In this document: positions 1 to 7,975 of the stretch, piece after piece
How positions within the stretch are numbered: the first letter of the stretch is position 1
Layout: each line of letters begins with the position of its first letter
Origin: Caulobacter sp.
Lineage (GTDB): Bacteria; Pseudomonadota; Alphaproteobacteria; Caulobacterales; Caulobacteraceae
Length of the DNA: 64,000 nt
Assembly: GCA_028291055.1 (NCBI GenBank)
Contig: JAQGIP010000028.1
Coordinates: 1-64,000 of the forward strand
Direction of reading: 5' to 3'
Translations under genes and position numbers: made by a program
Notes under the pieces: model-generated
Told to the model about the DNA's origin: nothing
Databases searched by the model: none
The model's input: the letters and a program-made list of their open reading frames with translations, nothing else

Positions 1-39
1 ACTGCGCGGCGTCAGCCGGGCATTCTTGTGCACGTTCAT
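1..39 (-). CDS. IS481-family transposase, N-terminal fragment (continues beyond window)
   Basis: On the minus strand an ATG at 39 opens MNVHKNARLTPRS before the window ends. This is the characteristic start of IS481-family DDE transposases (MNxHKNARLTP), which carry an HTH domain followed by an rve integrase core. A purine-rich GGAGGACCGG just upstream can serve as ribosome binding site. Only 13 codons are visible, so completeness and activity cannot be judged. Confidence 0.75.
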   Translation of the reverse strand, partial: MNVHKNARLTPRS

Positions 40-120
40 CCGGTCCTCCGAGGGGTCTGAAGCTTCGCAACCTCAGCTTCCTCGGACCAGGCCGGATGGA
101 CAACCTATTGAGAGCTCACA
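1..120 (-). mobile_element. End of an IS481-family insertion sequence (cut by the window edge)
   Basis: The first 120 bases look like the 5' end of an IS481-family element on the minus strand. Read on the minus strand inward from 120, the terminal inverted repeat starts TGTGAGCTCTCAATAGGTTG, sharing TGTGA and TCAATAGGTTG with the classical Bordetella IS481 end as I remember it. The bases just outside (121-126) are TCTAGT, which fits the NCTAGN target duplicated by IS481. The transposase start codon lies at 37-39. The other end and the second target copy are outside the window. Confidence 0.75.
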
Positions 121-138
121 TCTAGTCGTGAGGCGAAG

Positions 139-741
139 ATGGCGCTGGATCACTTTGTATCCCAGGTTCACCTCAGGAACTTTTGCGACCCGGTCAGTCT
201 AAGCGCCGCACTGGATGCTGGTGCAATTGTCGTGAGGATCGACGAGAAATTTCCCCAAGCCCTTTTGATCGAGAATCTTCTCAAGACCATCGCAGTGTTT
301 GGGAATTGCGATTGGGAAATTGTGCGAAACCCGGGAGGCCGCTCACGTTTTTTCACGAGTGATTTTCCGGCTGCCGCTCAACCTAGCTTGCGCCCCATCG
401 ACTTCGCACGGATCGTGCCGCTGGCTCCGGATTTGGCCATACGCATTTATCCCAAAATCCAGGCGAAAATCCCCGATCCGGATTTCAAATTCCCGCATTT
501 TTCGATGAAAGATACGATGGCGACAGAGGCCATAGTTCGGGAATTCAATCAGGCAATTGTTCGGTGTGCAGGAGACGTCGTCTTTTATCCCGATGACCGG
601 CCCTGGGTTCGCGGGTTTGTTGAGCGTCACCGCCATTTTAGAATTGAGACGAGCACCAGAACCGAGGCTCGCGATGGCGGATATCTGTCTGTGTTCAACA
701 CAGCGGTTCTTGAACGGAGACCGGCAGGGTCTAGCCATTGA
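139..741 (+). pseudogene. DUF4238 family protein, apparently internally deleted
   Basis: The 200-residue product begins with the DUF4238 signature (DHFVSQVHLRNF at residues 4-15) and then joins almost directly to what looks like the C-terminal half of the family, including FFTSDFP (about residues 71-77) and RIVPLAPDLAIRI. Full-length relatives, as I recall them, are near 300 residues with about 100 residues between these motifs, so an in-frame deletion is likely after residue 16-20. The function of the family is unknown. The ATG has a GAGGCGAAG ribosome site, but the IS481 end only 19 bases upstream probably replaced the native promoter. GC is clearly lower than in the neighbouring operons, which suggests acquired DNA. 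It could also be a genuine short variant. Confidence 0.55.
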
Positions 742-878
742 GGCGCCAGCGCGTTGCTCTTGGAACGAAGCGATTGGCGCCGCCGTGCCTTGTCATCGCT
801 CGAACGCCCTTGCCGCACCGGCGAAACTCCGGTTCAAACGGCCGTAAGAAAAGTAGCCGCTTATAAGGGGAAGACGTG

Positions 879-1964
879 ATGGCCGAAGCCGCCGTGCAGA
901 GCGCCCAGGATCTCAACTCCGGCACCAAGCCGGTGGACGAGCGTCACCTGATCGACGAGGCCAAGCTGTTGGCCTGGCTGGAGGCCAACGTCGAGGGCTT
1001 CCAAGGCCCGCTCGAGGTGCGCCAGTTCAAGGGCGGCCAGTCCAACCCCACCTATCAGCTGGTGACGCCCGCCAAGCGCTACGTGCTGCGCCGCAAGCCG
1101 CCAGGCAAGCTGCTGCCCTCGGCCCATGCCGTGGACCGGGAGTTCAAGGTCATCTCGGGCCTGGGCAAGGCGAACTTCCCCGTCGCCAAGGCCTATGCCC
1201 TCTGCGTCGACGACGACGTCATCGGCACGATGTTCTACGTGATGGACAATGTGGAGGGGCGCATCCTGTGGGACGGCATGCTGCCCGACTACACCCCGGC
1301 CCAGCGCACCGAGATCTACAACGCCGAGATCGATACGCTGGCCGCCCTGCACAACGTCGATTACGAGGCCGTGGGCCTGGGCGACTACGGCAAGCCCGGC
1401 AACTACTTCAGCCGCCAGATCAGCCGCTGGACCAAGCAGTACCAGATGTCGGAGACCTCCAAGATCGAGGCCATGGACCGGCTGATCGAATGGCTGCCGA
1501 CCACCGCGCCGGAGGATGACCGCACCTCCATCGTCCATGGCGACTACCGCCTGGACAACATGATCCTGGACGCCACGGAAAACCGCGTCGCGGCAGTGCT
1601 GGACTGGGAGCTGTCGACCCTGGGCAATCCCCTGGCCGACTTCACCTACTTCCTGATGAGCTGGGTGATGCCGTCGGAAGAGCGGGCCTCGATCTCCAAT
1701 ATCGACAACCTCGAGGCGTATGGCATCCCGACCATCGAGGAAGCCGTGGAGCGCTATTGCAAAGCGACCGGCCGCGACGGGCTGCCGGCGCTGGACTGGT
1801 ACTTCGCCTACAACCTCTTCCGCCTGGCGGGCATCTGCCAGGGCATCGTCGGGCGGGTGCGCGACGGCACCGCGGCCAGCAGTCACGCCGCGGCCATGGA
1901 GGCGCGCGTGCCCAACCTGGCCAACGCGGCCTGGACCTTTGCCCAGAAGGCGGGCGCGAAATGA
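879..1964 (+). CDS. Phosphotransferase family protein (APH/ACAD10-like kinase fold)
   Basis: A 361-residue aminoglycoside-phosphotransferase-fold protein of the type related to the N-terminal kinase-like domain of ACAD10/11. Visible motifs are a nucleotide-binding loop FKGGQSNPTY, a lysine region VLRRKPPG, the catalytic Brenner-like motif HGDYRLDN (residues 220-227) and the metal-binding DWE (242-244) followed by LGNPLADFTYF. Members often accompany acyl-CoA dehydrogenases and are thought to phosphorylate hydroxyacyl substrates; the substrate here is unknown. ATG 879 is preferred to the GTG three bases upstream because AAGGGGAAG sits 6-14 bases before it. The stop overlaps the next start (ATGA), so it is co-translated with the amidohydrolase. 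Confidence 0.85.
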   Translation: MAEAAVQSAQDLNSGTKPVDERHLIDEAKLLAWLEANVEGFQGPLEVRQFKGGQSNPTYQLVTPAKRYVLRRKPPGKLLPSAHAVDREFKVISGLGKANFPVAKAYALCVDDDVIGTMFYVMDNVEGRILWDGMLPDYTPAQRTEIYNAEIDTLAALHNVDYEAVGLGDYGKPGNYFSRQISRWTKQYQMSETSKIEAMDRLIEWLPTTAPEDDRTSIVHGDYRLDNMILDATENRVAAVLDWELSTLGNPLADFTYFLMSWVMPSEERASISNIDNLEAYGIPTIEEAVERYCKATGRDGLPALDWYFAYNLFRLAGICQGIVGRVRDGTAASSHAAAMEARVPNLANAAWTFAQKAGAK

Positions 1965-3298
1965 TGATGACGGGCAAACGCCGGGGGCCGCTGACCGCCG
2001 GCCTCATCCTGGCCGCCGTGGCGCTGCTGGCGCTGGGCGTCTTCGTGAAGATCGGCCACGCGGCCCCGGCCTCCAACCTGACCTATGTGCAGGCCGGCCG
2101 CCTGCTGGCCGACCCGGCCACCGGCAAGGTCGAAACCAAGAAGACGCTGGTCGTCCAGGACGGCAAGATCCTGCGCATCGAGGACGGCTTCACCGCCGCG
2201 CCGGGCGCCAAGATCGTCAATCTCCAGGACAGCTTCGTGCTGCCCGGCCTGATCGACAGCCATGTCCACCTGCTGTCGGAAACCGGCCCGACCAACCGCC
2301 TCGACGCTGTGACCAAGACCCAGTCGGACGAGCTGGTCGACGGCGCGGTCTATGCCCAGCGCACGCTTCGCGCCGGCTTCACCACCGTGGCCGACGTCGG
2401 CGACGACAACGAACCGATCTTCGCCCTGCGCGACGGCATCGCGGCGGGCAAGCTGCCCGGCCCGCGCATCCTCACCTCCGGCAACATCATCACCACGGTC
2501 GGCGGCCACGCCGACGAGCACGGCTACCGCCCCGACGTGCTGAAGCTGCTGGTCAATCCCAACGCCTGCACCGGCGCCGATGAATGCGCCCGGGTGGTTC
2601 GCCGCCAGGTCCAGGCCGGCGCGGACCTGATCAAGATCACCGCGACGGGCGGCGTGCTCGACCAGGCCGCCACCGGCGTGGAGCAGCAGTTCACCGACGA
2701 GGAATTGCGCTCCATCGTCCAGACCGCCCACAGCCTGGGGAAGATGGTCAAGGCCCATGCCCACGGGACCAAGGGCATCAACGCCGCCCTGCGCGCCGGC
2801 GTCGACAGCATCGAACACGGCACCTATCTCGACGACGAATCCATCAAGCTGTTCAAGGAGCACGGCGCCTGGCTGGTGCCGACCCTGCTGGCCGGCCACA
2901 CGGTGGCGATCGAAGCCGCCAAGCCCGACACCTGGATGAGCGTGGCCGTGAAGGCCAAGGCCCTGATGGTCGGTCCCAACATGCTGGCCATGGGCCGCCG
3001 CGCCCATGACGCAGGCATCAAGGTCGCCTTCGGCACCGACACCGGCGTCTCCCACCACGGCGACAACGCCCAGGAATTCGCCCTGCTGGTCCAGGCGGGT
3101 TTCTCACCGCTGGAGGCCATCCAGTGCGCCACGGTCAATGGCGCCGAACACCTGCGCCTGTCGGCGATCATCGGGTCGCTGGTTGTGGGCAAGCAGGCCG
3201 ATCTGGTCGCGGTGAAGGGCGATCCGCTGAAGGATGTCACCGAGCTGGAACGGGTCAGCTTCGTGATGAAGGGCGGGGTCGTTTATAGGCCTTGGTAG
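1961..3298 (+). CDS. Amidohydrolase family protein, imidazolonepropionase/Xaa-Pro dipeptidase-like, exported
   Basis: A 445-residue metal-dependent hydrolase with a TIM-barrel amidohydrolase core. The N-terminus carries a hydrophobic signal segment (about residues 11-30, ending near GHAAPA). The metal motif HVH is at residues 101-103 after LPGLID; later come KITATGG, HAHG, IEHGTYLD and the terminal metal aspartate in FGTDTG. The C-terminal composite-domain signature VGKQADLVAVKGDPL is present. Such exported enzymes cleave prolidase-type dipeptides or related amides; the exact substrate cannot be read. Three successive ATGs occur at 1961, 1964 and 1967; the first overlaps the upstream stop. 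The gene ends tail to tail with the DUF559 ORF, overlapping it by 16 bases. Confidence 0.85.
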   Translation: MMMTGKRRGPLTAGLILAAVALLALGVFVKIGHAAPASNLTYVQAGRLLADPATGKVETKKTLVVQDGKILRIEDGFTAAPGAKIVNLQDSFVLPGLIDSHVHLLSETGPTNRLDAVTKTQSDELVDGAVYAQRTLRAGFTTVADVGDDNEPIFALRDGIAAGKLPGPRILTSGNIITTVGGHADEHGYRPDVLKLLVNPNACTGADECARVVRRQVQAGADLIKITATGGVLDQAATGVEQQFTDEELRSIVQTAHSLGKMVKAHAHGTKGINAALRAGVDSIEHGTYLDDESIKLFKEHGAWLVPTLLAGHTVAIEAAKPDTWMSVAVKAKALMVGPNMLAMGRRAHDAGIKVAFGTDTGVSHHGDNAQEFALLVQAGFSPLEAIQCATVNGAEHLRLSAIIGSLVVGKQADLVAVKGDPLKDVTELERVSFVMKGGVVYRPW

Positions 3299-3828
3299 GA
3301 GGCGGCACTGACGACCATCCTCCCCAGGGTCGCCCAAGCGACCCGGCGGGGGAGGTCCGGCGAAGCCGGGGAGGGGCTTACCGAGTCAAAGGCTAGCCAC
3401 GTTATGGCGCTTTCGTTGAAGCTGTCCGCCTTCCCTTCGTGCGCCGCTGACGGATAGGCCGGACCCTTGTGATCGATCCGCTTTCGAGCGGCCGCCCGGA
3501 TAGCGTCCACCGCCTTCTCCATATCCTCAATCATGTTACCGACCGTGATGCGCAAGGTGGCGATACCCTGCTCACGAACGAAGGCGTCGCGTTGTGCGTC
3601 GCGTACCCTGGCTTGAGCGCCCTGATGGGACGCGCCGTCGATCTCTACGGCCAGCCGGGCGGCGACGCAGTAGAAGTCCAGGATGTAGGGGCCGAGCGGA
3701 TGCTGGCGTCGAAACTTCAAACCATCCAGGCGAGAGCCGCGAACACGCTCCCACAACGCGACTTCTGTCCGGGTCATGGCTTTGCGTAAGGCCTGGGCGC
3801 GGACGAATGTCTTGGCTGGGGTGTGCAT
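3283..3828 (-). CDS. DUF559 domain endonuclease-like protein (Vsr-like PD-(D/E)XK fold)
   Basis: A 181-residue protein whose first 120 residues match DUF559, a restriction-endonuclease-like family related to very-short-patch repair nucleases. Expected motifs are present: E22 in TEVALW, FRRQHPLGPYILDFYC (D51) and LAVEIDGASH (E62, D64, H68). There is no signal peptide, so it should act on DNA in the cytoplasm. Residues about 147-171 are encoded by the structured repeat at 3317-3391, so the last 35 residues look like repeat read-through rather than domain. The gene is boxed by that repeat and an inverted copy at 3884-3991, which suggests that the gene and its repeats move or spread together. Its biological role is unknown. 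Confidence 0.8.
   Translation of the reverse strand: MHTPAKTFVRAQALRKAMTRTEVALWERVRGSRLDGLKFRRQHPLGPYILDFYCVAARLAVEIDGASHQGAQARVRDAQRDAFVREQGIATLRITVGNMIEDMEKAVDAIRAAARKRIDHKGPAYPSAAHEGKADSFNESAITWLAFDSVSPSPASPDLPRRVAWATLGRMVVSAASYQGL
3317..3391 (+). repeat. Structured intergenic repeat, copy 1 (DUF559-associated family)
   Basis: The unit reads ATCCTCCCCAGG, hairpin GGGTCGC-CCAA-GCGACCC, GGCGGGGGAGGT, hairpin CCGGC-GAA-GCCGG, then GGAGGGGCTTACCGAGTC. An inverted copy lies at 3884-3991 on the other side of the DUF559 gene and a third at 25951-26062. In the third copy both stems have different sequence but remain paired. This copy lies inside the 3' part of the DUF559 ORF. Confidence 0.8.
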
Positions 3829-3883
3829 GCGCCCACATTAACAATCTAGAACAAAGTGGCAACATTTGAATCTGCTGGCGGAC

Positions 3884-3991
3884 GGCATCCAATACCGGCG
3901 CCAGAACATGCCTACCCTTTGACTCGGTAAGCCCCTCCCCGGCTTCGCCGGACCTCCCCGCCGGCTCGCTGCAGGCTCGCCTGGGGAGGAT
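3884..3991 (-). repeat. Structured intergenic repeat, copy 2, inverted
   Basis: Read on the minus strand this copy has TCCTCCCCAGG, a region corresponding to the first stem (here GCGAGCC twice as a direct repeat, so the stem is disrupted), CCGGCGGGGAGGT, hairpin CCGGC-GAA-GCCGG, GGGGAGGGGCTTACCGAGTC, and an extension with GTTCTGGCGCCGG also found in copy 3. It ends three bases before the lpxK stop codon and starts about 55 bases upstream of the DUF559 start. Confidence 0.8.
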
Positions 3992-3993
3992 CG

Positions 3994-4995
3994 CTAGACT
4001 TTCGCCAACATCACTTCCACCGCCGCCTCATCCTCGAACCGCGCCTGCACCGGCCACGACGTCACCCTGGCGCGCCATTCCGGGGGCAACCGCACCCAGT
4101 CCTTTTCCGTCGTGACCAGCCCGGCCCCATGGGTGGCGGCGAGGTCGGCCAGGGCCTTGAGGTCGCTGTCGCTATAGGCGCCGTGGTCGGGGAAGCTGGC
4201 GAAGTCGACGAGGTCGCAGCCGGCGGCCTTCAGGGCGCGTTCGACCTTCCAGGGTTTGCCGATGCCGGCGAAGCCGAGTTGGGGGCCGGGCGGCGGGGCG
4301 GTGTCGGCGACCAGCCGCGCGATCAGGACGGGAGTTTCGCCGAACAGCCTGAGCAGCTTGGGATCGGCTTGCGGCAGGTCGGCGGGCAGTAGCACGATCA
4401 CGGCGTCGGTGCGGGCCAGGCCGGCGGCCAGGGGTTCGCGCATGGGGCCGGCGGGAAACAACGCCCCGTCGCCGAAGGGCCATTCCTCGCCGCGGGTTTC
4501 GCCGTCGACGACGACGAGGCTGAGCGCCTTTTTCACCGACGGGTTCTGGTGGCCGTCGTCCATGACCACCACCTCGGCGCCGGCCTCAGCCGCCGCACGG
4601 GCCCCGGCCACGCGGTCGCGCGAGACCCACATGGGCGCCTCGCCGGCCAGCATCAGGGGCTCGTCGCCGACGTCGGCGGCGGTGTGGACGGCGGGGTCCA
4701 CGCGCAGCGGTCCGGAGAGGCGTCCGCCATAGCCGCGCGACAGGCCGTGGGCCTTGCGGCCCCCGGCGGTGAGCAGGCGCAGCAGCTCGCGCGCCACCGG
4801 CGTCTTGCCGACGCCGCCGACGGTGAAGTTGCCGACCGAGATCACCGCGACGCCCGGGTCGGCCGGCGTGGTGGTGGCGATGCGCCGCGCGGTCACCGCC
4901 GCCCAGATCCAGCTGACCGGGGTCAGCAGCATGCGGGTCATCGGCATGGTGCGGCGGCCGCGTTGATACCACCAGCGGGGCGTGGCCAGTTTCAT
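3994..4995 (-). CDS. lpxK: Tetraacyldisaccharide 4'-kinase
   Basis: A 333-residue lipid A kinase that phosphorylates the 4' position of the tetraacyl-disaccharide 1-phosphate at the inner face of the inner membrane. The N-terminal segment contains the membrane-associated stretch (about residues 17-40), followed by the Walker A region SVGNFTVGGVGKTP (53-66), the family motif ALSRGYGG-type sequence GLSRGYGG, and MDDGHQNPSV. Length is typical. Its ATG overlaps the waaA stop (ATGA), making it the last gene of the msbA-DUF374-CDF-waaA-lpxK run. The stop lies at the edge of an intergenic repeat. Confidence 0.95.
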   Translation of the reverse strand: MKLATPRWWYQRGRRTMPMTRMLLTPVSWIWAAVTARRIATTTPADPGVAVISVGNFTVGGVGKTPVARELLRLLTAGGRKAHGLSRGYGGRLSGPLRVDPAVHTAADVGDEPLMLAGEAPMWVSRDRVAGARAAAEAGAEVVVMDDGHQNPSVKKALSLVVVDGETRGEEWPFGDGALFPAGPMREPLAAGLARTDAVIVLLPADLPQADPKLLRLFGETPVLIARLVADTAPPPGPQLGFAGIGKPWKVERALKAAGCDLVDFASFPDHGAYSDSDLKALADLAATHGAGLVTTEKDWVRLPPEWRARVTSWPVQARFEDEAAVEVMLAKV

Positions 4996-6257
4996 GGCAG
5001 CAGCGCCTCGACCTTGGCGAATCCGGCGTCGAGCGCCTGGGCCTGGCGGGAGGCGATGACCTGGGCGGCGGCGGCGCGGACCTCATCGCGACCGGCGATG
5101 GCGTCGCCAAAGGCGGCCGACAGGGCGTCGGCGTGGGCGACCACCCGCACCGCGTCGGCCTCGATCAGCTCGTCATAGACCCCCTGCCAGCTGGGCACAT
5201 GGGGGCCGGTCAGGGCCGGGCATCCGAGGCGGATCGGCTCCAGCGGATTGTGGCCGCCGACCCCGGCGACCATCGAGCCGCCAACCAGGGCGGTGCGGCC
5301 CAGCCGCAGCCACAGACCCATCTCGCCCAGGGTGTCGGCGACATAGACCTCGATGTTGGGCGTGACCTCGCCGCCCGCGCCGCGCCGCGCCGTGGCGAAC
5401 CCGCGCGCATCGGCCATATCGGCCACCCAGGCGCCCCGGTCGGGGTGGCGGGGCACGATGACCAGCAGGGGCCTGTCGGGATGGTCGAGGTGGGCCTGGA
5501 AGGCGTCCAGGGCGGTGTCTTCCTCGTCGGCGTGGGTGGACGCCACCACCAGCACCGGCCGCTCGCCGACGGCCGCCCGCAGCGGCGCCAACGCCTCCAT
5601 ATCGGCGGGCAGGCTGGCGCCCGCATATTTCAGATTCAGCCGCCCGTCGTCGCGCGCGCCAAGCCCGCTCAGGCGCGCCGCCGCCGTATCGTCCTGCGGC
5701 AGCACGAGGTCGAAGGCGCCCAGCATGGCCTTGGCCGAGGCCGGCGTACGGCGCCAGCCCTGCGCGCTGGCCTCCGTCATCCGCGCCGAGACCAGGGCCA
5801 GCTTCGCGCCGTGGCGTTTCGCGCCGAGCAAAAGGTTGGGCCACAGCTCGCTTTCCACGAAGACCACCAGATCGGGCCGCCAGTGATCCAGGAACCGCCG
5901 CGCGGCGCGGGGGGCGTCTACCGGCGCATATTGATGGATCACCCCGGCGGGCAGCCGCAGGCGCATCATCTCCGCCGAGGTCACCGTGCCGGAGGTGACC
6001 AGGATGTTGAGGCCGGGCCGGTCCTGCCCCAGCCGGTCCACCAGCGGCAGCAGCGACAGGCTCTCGCCGACGCTGGCCCCATGCAGCCAGACCAGCGGGC
6101 CGTCGGGGCGCGCCTTGCTCGCATGACCCAACCGTTCGGGCAGGCGCGTGGTCTCTTCCTTGCCCCGCCGGGCGCGGGCCCGCAGCAGCAGGGGCGCCAG
6201 GGGTTCGGCCAGGCCCGTGGCCAAGCCGTAGAGCCGCAACGACAGAGGAAGGCTCAC
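4992..6257 (-). CDS. waaA: 3-deoxy-D-manno-octulosonic acid (Kdo) transferase
   Basis: A 421-residue GT30 glycosyltransferase adding Kdo from CMP-Kdo to lipid IVA. The N-terminal half has WLHGASVGE with the conserved glutamate, LVTSGTVTSAE, QYAPVDAP and FVESELWPN; the C-terminal half has VVASTHADEE, VPRHPDR, ADTLGEMGLWL and GGSMVAGVGGHNPLEP. The start is a GTG at 6257 that overlaps the stop of the upstream cation transporter gene (GTGA), and the reading frame does continue further upstream, so this start rests on homology and coupling. It is followed by lpxK with a four-base overlap. Confidence 0.93.
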   Translation of the reverse strand: MSLPLSLRLYGLATGLAEPLAPLLLRARARRGKEETTRLPERLGHASKARPDGPLVWLHGASVGESLSLLPLVDRLGQDRPGLNILVTSGTVTSAEMMRLRLPAGVIHQYAPVDAPRAARRFLDHWRPDLVVFVESELWPNLLLGAKRHGAKLALVSARMTEASAQGWRRTPASAKAMLGAFDLVLPQDDTAAARLSGLGARDDGRLNLKYAGASLPADMEALAPLRAAVGERPVLVVASTHADEEDTALDAFQAHLDHPDRPLLVIVPRHPDRGAWVADMADARGFATARRGAGGEVTPNIEVYVADTLGEMGLWLRLGRTALVGGSMVAGVGGHNPLEPIRLGCPALTGPHVPSWQGVYDELIEADAVRVVAHADALSAAFGDAIAGRDEVRAAAAQVIASRQAQALDAGFAKVEALLP

Positions 6258-7252
6258 ACCACGTCCGCGGGCGACAGCGCGCAATGGGCGTCGCCGCGCT
6301 CCAGCTGCAACGTGGAATGGCCGATGCCGAAGCGTTCGTTGAGGCCGTTGCAGGCCTCTCGCAGGAAACGGTCGGGCGCCTCGCCCTCGATATCGCCATC
6401 GGGGCGGATCAGGTGGGCGGTCAGCGCCGTCTCGGTGGTGCTCATGGCCCAGATGTGCAGGTCGTGCACCTCGGTGACGCCGGGCTGTTCGCCCAGCCAG
6501 GCCTTCACCGCCTTGGGGTCGATGCCCTTGGGCGTGGCGTCCAGCGCCAGGTCGAGGCTGTCGCGCAGCAGGCCCCAGGTGCCCAGCACGATGATGCCGC
6601 TGATGGCCAGGCTGACCACCGGGTCGATCCAGGTGAAGCCGGTCAGCGAGATGGCGAAGGCGGCGATCACCACGCCGGCCGACACCGCCGCGTCGGACGC
6701 CATATGCAGGAAGGCGCCCTGGACGTTCAGGTCGCCCTTGCGGCCGCGCATGAACAGCAACGCCGTGGCGGTGTTGAGCACCACGCCGAGCGCGGCCACG
6801 ATCATCACCGGCCCGGTTTCCACCGGCTGTGGATCGGCGAAGCGGCGCACGGCCTCGGCGACGATGACGCCCACCGCGACCAGCAGCACCACGGCATTGG
6901 TCAGGCTGGCCAGGATGGTGCCCTTGCGCAGGCCATAGGTGCGCCGGCTGGTTGGCGCGCGCCGCGCCAGCACCACGGCGACCCAGGCCATCACCAGGCC
7001 CAGCACGTCGGACAGGTTGTGGCCGGCGTCGGCCAGCAGCGACAGGGAGTGGGTCATCCACCCGGCCACGCCCTCGGCGAGCACGAAGGCGACGTTCAAG
7101 GCGGTGGCGAGCGCGAAGGTGCGGCCCATGTCCTCGGGCGCGGGGGCATGGCTGTGGCCCGCGTGGGAATGGTCATGACCGTGGTGGTGGCCATGCCCAT
7201 GATCTTGCTTGGGGTCGTGCCCGTGGTCGTGGGCGGAGTGGTCGTGCGCCAT
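6254..7252 (-). CDS. Cation diffusion facilitator family metal transporter (CzcD/ZitB type)
   Basis: A 332-residue inner-membrane metal/proton antiporter, probably for zinc or cobalt efflux. The first 40 residues are extremely histidine-rich (repeated HDHGH-type motifs), a typical cytoplasmic metal-sensing tail. Six membrane helices follow, with the transport-site HN(L)SD motif in LLADAGHNLSDVLG and HMASDAAVSAGVV, and a C-terminal cytoplasmic domain with VHDLHIWAMS. ATG 7252 gives MAHDHS; an in-frame ATG at 7267 would add five residues. It sits inside the lipid A operon, coupled to waaA by a GTGA overlap, which is an unusual partner for those genes. Confidence 0.9.
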   Translation of the reverse strand: MAHDHSAHDHGHDPKQDHGHGHHHGHDHSHAGHSHAPAPEDMGRTFALATALNVAFVLAEGVAGWMTHSLSLLADAGHNLSDVLGLVMAWVAVVLARRAPTSRRTYGLRKGTILASLTNAVVLLVAVGVIVAEAVRRFADPQPVETGPVMIVAALGVVLNTATALLFMRGRKGDLNVQGAFLHMASDAAVSAGVVIAAFAISLTGFTWIDPVVSLAISGIIVLGTWGLLRDSLDLALDATPKGIDPKAVKAWLGEQPGVTEVHDLHIWAMSTTETALTAHLIRPDGDIEGEAPDRFLREACNGLNERFGIGHSTLQLERGDAHCALSPADVV

Positions 7253-7282
7253 GGCCCTACATCTCATCGGGGCGGGCTGGGA

Positions 7283-7975
7283 TCAATCCACGCCGCCGTG
7301 GGCGAGGAATTCCGCGCGCCGGGTGAGTTCCGAAAGCTGCACCGACCAGGCGTCGGCCAGCTCCTGGCCCGGCGTCGCGCGGGGCGCATCGGTCCGGCCC
7401 CAGACCACGGCGGCGCGCGCGAAGGGCAGGGGGATCTTGCCCTTGTCCCAGCCGCCGAGCGTGATCGCCGGCTGGCAGGCCAGGCCCATGAACAGCACCG
7501 GCGCGCCGGTCATCTGGGCCAGCACGGGGGCGCCGGCCTGCATCACCTCGGCGGGGCCGCGCGGGCCGTCCGGCGTGATGGCGATGCCGCCGCCGCCCTT
7601 CAGCCACTTCAAGCCGTCGCGGATGGCGTCCATGCCGCCCTTGGCCTTGTCGGGCGCCGACTTCTTGGTGGAGGAGCCGCGGATGGCGGGAAAGCCGATC
7701 TTGTCGACGGCCCGGGCGATGAACTCGCCGTCCTTCGACAGGCTGATCAGGGCGCGAGGCTCCTGAGCGCGGCCCAGCGGCCAGCAGGGCGGCGAGATCA
7801 GGATGCGCGAATGCCAGAAGCAGACCACCACGGAGCCGCCCGCGTCCCACACGGCCTCGGCCAGCGGCTCATGCTCGCGGGTCCAGCGCAGGGTGCGGTA
7901 GGTCAGCTTCAGATAGGCGACCACGATGGCGGTCAGCACGCCCTGGACGCCGGGGGAGCGGAAGAAGGCCTTCAC
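7283..7975 (-). CDS. DUF374 family lysophospholipid acyltransferase-like protein
   Basis: A 230-residue protein of the DUF374 family, related to PlsC/LpxL acyltransferases. An N-terminal hydrophobic helix (about residues 12-24) precedes FWHSRIL, the likely counterpart of the acyltransferase H-x4-D region, then LISLSKDGEFIAR, GSSTKKSA and AITPDGPRGPA. It presumably modifies lipid A precursors or other envelope lipids at the inner membrane. The start is a GTG at 7975 overlapping the msbA stop (GTGA), so it is translated with the flippase gene. Position between msbA and waaA supports an LPS role; the acyl donor and acceptor are unknown. Confidence 0.85.
   Translation of the reverse strand: MKAFFRSPGVQGVLTAIVVAYLKLTYRTLRWTREHEPLAEAVWDAGGSVVVCFWHSRILISPPCWPLGRAQEPRALISLSKDGEFIARAVDKIGFPAIRGSSTKKSAPDKAKGGMDAIRDGLKWLKGGGGIAITPDGPRGPAEVMQAGAPVLAQMTGAPVLFMGLACQPAITLGGWDKGKIPLPFARAAVVWGRTDAPRATPGQELADAWSVQLSELTRRAEFLAHGGVD

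Noticed and set aside
742-878. Possible tRNA or small RNA before the phosphotransferase
   Set aside because: A GGTTCAAAC-like stretch occurs, but no cloverleaf can be drawn around it.
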